From: Stenotrophomonas sp. BIGb0135
GTDB taxonomy: Bacteria > Pseudomonadota > Gammaproteobacteria > Xanthomonadales > Xanthomonadaceae
Direction: 5' to 3'
NCBI RefSeq assembly: GCF_024810105.1
Contig: NZ_JANUDX010000007.1
Span: forward strand, 1-64,000
Length of the DNA stretch: 64,000 nucleotides
Position numbers and translations under genes: made by a program. Positions 62,438 through 64,000 of the stretch are shown here, one piece after another; positions within the stretch are counted from its first letter, which is position 1, and each line of letters opens with the position of its first letter. The notes beneath the pieces were generated by a model that was not told the DNA's origin, did not search any database, and worked only from the letters and a program-made list of their open reading frames with translations.

Positions 62438-63640
62438 TCAGTGCGCCGTCAGTGCGTAGCCCTTCAGCCGGGCGGCATAGGCCTGCAACGCCGCGATACC
62501 ACTGGCTTCGGCCTCGTGGCACCAGGCCTGCAACAGCTTGAGGCGCTCGGCCGCGTCGTTGCCGCGGGCTTCGAGCAGGGCGGCCAGGCGCGCGCGGTGT
62601 TCCACCAGCACACGGATGCGCGGGCGCTGCTCGACCCAGCTGCTGAGCTGGGCGCGGCAGTCCGGCTTGAGCCAGCGGCCATCGTTGACCAGGCCACGGC
62701 GCATGCGGCGCGGCAGCAGCTTGCGCAGCTTGGCCCCGGCCATGGCCGCTTCTTCGCGCAGGGCCGGCACGAACACGTTGCGCTGGTAGTCGGTCATGGC
62801 CTGGAAGCGATGCGACAGCAGCGCCTTGAGGGTTTCGGCATCGGGCACGGCGATGTTCGGGCGCACGTCCATGGACGGGGCCACGCGCAGCACCTTGGCC
62901 AGGCGCAGCGCCTGCAGGCCGCGGATGGCCGCCCAGCCGATGTCGAACTCCCAGCGGCGCATGGAGAAACGCGCCGAACTGGGGAAGGCGTGGTGATTGT
63001 TGTGCAGCTCTTCGCCGCCGATCCAGAACGCCCACGGGGTGAGGTTGGTCGAGGTATCGGCCGACTCGAAGTTGCGGTAGCCCCACCAATGGCCCAGGCC
63101 GTTGACCACGCCGGCGGCCCAGAACGGGATCCACGCCATCTGGATGGCCCACAGGGCCACGCCGGGCAAGCCGAACAGGAGGCTGTTGATGGCCAGCAGC
63201 GCGACCGGGCCGAGGTTGGCGTGGGGGGTGTAGAGCTTGCGCTCGATCCAGTCGTCCGGTGCGCCACGGCCGTACTGCTCGATGTCCGCGCGCATCGCGC
63301 GGGCTTCGCGATACAGCTCCACGCCGCGCCAGAACACCATGCCGATACCCTTGGTGACCGGGCTGTGCGGGTCTTCGTCGGTTTCCACCTTGGCGTGGTG
63401 CTTGCGATGGATCGCCACCCACTCCTTGGTGATCATGGAGGTGGTGAGCCAGGTCCAGAAGCGGAAGAAGTGCGCGATGACCGGATGGAAATCGACGCCG
63501 CGGTGCGCCTGGCTGCGATGCAGGTACAGGGTGACGGCGAAGATGGTCAGCTGGGTGAACACCAGCAGCACCAGCGCCATGCCCCACCAGCCGAGGCCGA
63601 CGACGCCGCCGGTCAGGAAGTTGAGGAGCGTATCGAGCAT
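62438..63640 (-). CDS. acyl-CoA/fatty acid delta-9 desaturase (membrane type)
   Basis: A 400-residue integral membrane di-iron desaturase. The three His boxes are HRSQAHR near residue 40, HRKHHAK near 80 and ELHNNHHAF near 210. Helices flank them in the usual order. Homologues such as DesA or DesC add a double bond to saturated acyl chains. The C-terminal about 150 residues are helical and basic and extra compared with minimal desaturases. GGAG lies before the chosen ATG. It diverges from the ABC gene with about 150 bp between. Confidence 0.9.
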   Translation of the reverse strand: MLDTLLNFLTGGVVGLGWWGMALVLLVFTQLTIFAVTLYLHRSQAHRGVDFHPVIAHFFRFWTWLTTSMITKEWVAIHRKHHAKVETDEDPHSPVTKGIGMVFWRGVELYREARAMRADIEQYGRGAPDDWIERKLYTPHANLGPVALLAINSLLFGLPGVALWAIQMAWIPFWAAGVVNGLGHWWGYRNFESADTSTNLTPWAFWIGGEELHNNHHAFPSSARFSMRRWEFDIGWAAIRGLQALRLAKVLRVAPSMDVRPNIAVPDAETLKALLSHRFQAMTDYQRNVFVPALREEAAMAGAKLRKLLPRRMRRGLVNDGRWLKPDCRAQLSSWVEQRPRIRVLVEHRARLAALLEARGNDAAERLKLLQAWCHEAEASGIAALQAYAARLKGYALTAH

Positions 63641-63789
63641 CGCAGGACTCCAGGCCTTGGGCGGCCAGCAAGGAAACGGGTACACCTTCGGACATCATGG
63701 GGCCTGCGCTTGCAAACTTCATCCGTCTGGTGCGATTTTTGCGCAGTCATTCAGTTGATTTCCTCCTTCGTGAGCATGCCCGCGCATTC

Positions 63790-64000
63790 ATGACAGTCGC
63801 AGCCTCCCCGGCGGCCCTGGCCGCCTCCGCCCCCCTGATCGAGCTGGACCGCGCCTGCGTGATCCGCGGCCAGGTCCGGGTCCTGCACGACCTCAGCCTG
63901 CGCATCGCGCAGGGCCAACACACCGCGCTGCTGGGCCCCAACGGCTGCGGCAAGTCGTCCTTCATCAAGCTGATCACCCGCGAGCTGTACCCACTGGCGC
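63790..64000 (+). CDS. ABC transporter ATP-binding protein, 5' part only
   Basis: The first 70 residues are inside the window and the gene continues past the edge. After a short Ala-rich tail come LIELDRACVIRGQVRVLHDL and the Walker A motif GPNGCGKSS near residue 54, followed by LITRELYPLA. This is an ABC ATPase of the ModF/YlmA-like or importer type; the visible part does not decide. The upstream frame is closed by stops, so the ATG is the only good start. Confidence 0.85.
   Translation, partial: MTVAASPAALAASAPLIELDRACVIRGQVRVLHDLSLRIAQGQHTALLGPNGCGKSSFIKLITRELYPLA

Overview
The window is chromosomal DNA of a high-GC gammaproteobacterium of the Xanthomonadaceae, most likely Stenotrophomonas or a close relative. 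The reasons are very high GC, housekeeping genes of xanthomonad type, and many short palindromes headed by GTAG. These look like the SMAG (Stenotrophomonas GTAG) type of REP element. I see no rRNA, tRNA, CRISPR array, prophage, insertion sequence or integrase. The species call is inference.

Layout. 1-6.7 kb: an AEC transporter, a small TPR protein, a single-chain indolepyruvate ferredoxin oxidoreductase and a DUF938 methyltransferase. 6.8-19.3 kb: a tight nine-gene operon with two Tat-type TldD proteases, a TldE/PmbA partner, a DUF4159 protein, a MoxR AAA+ ATPase, a DUF58 protein and three membrane proteins, several with ATGA overlaps. This is the best candidate for an undescribed system. 19.3-25 kb: small secreted proteins, an MrfA/MrfB (YprA/YprB) helicase-nuclease pair and an I78-type inhibitor lipoprotein. 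25-31.8 kb: a BlaI/M56 pair diverging from a beta-lactamase-fold hydrolase across two operator-like dyads, an SDR with a Lys/Ala-rich tail, a topoisomerase IB and two more I78-like lipoproteins.

32-38 kb: gltB-gltD. 38-43.2 kb: a tandem-domain methylglyoxal synthase, a 195-bp tandem repeat, a YgjP-type metallopeptidase, rdgC, ttcA and a DUF465 protein. 43.6-50.4 kb: a lipoprotein overlapping plsB, a trypsin-like protease, and an e(P4)-type phosphatase overlapping pyrF. 50.5-57.6 kb: yceH, a GNAT acetyltransferase, rep, tdk and opgD, separated by SMAG arrays. One of these arrays holds a chimeric duplicate of the yceH and GNAT gene tails. 57.7-64 kb: a Ser/Thr kinase with its ECF sigma factor, mutM, an EF-hand protein, a delta-9-type desaturase, and the start of an ABC ATPase cut by the window edge.

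Most genes are ordinary core genome. The unusual signals are the exported TldD/TldE-MoxR operon, the tandem methylglyoxal synthase, the repeat arrays with their local duplications, the three I78-like lipoproteins within about 7 kb, and the desaturase terminator hairpin lying inside the next gene's coding sequence.
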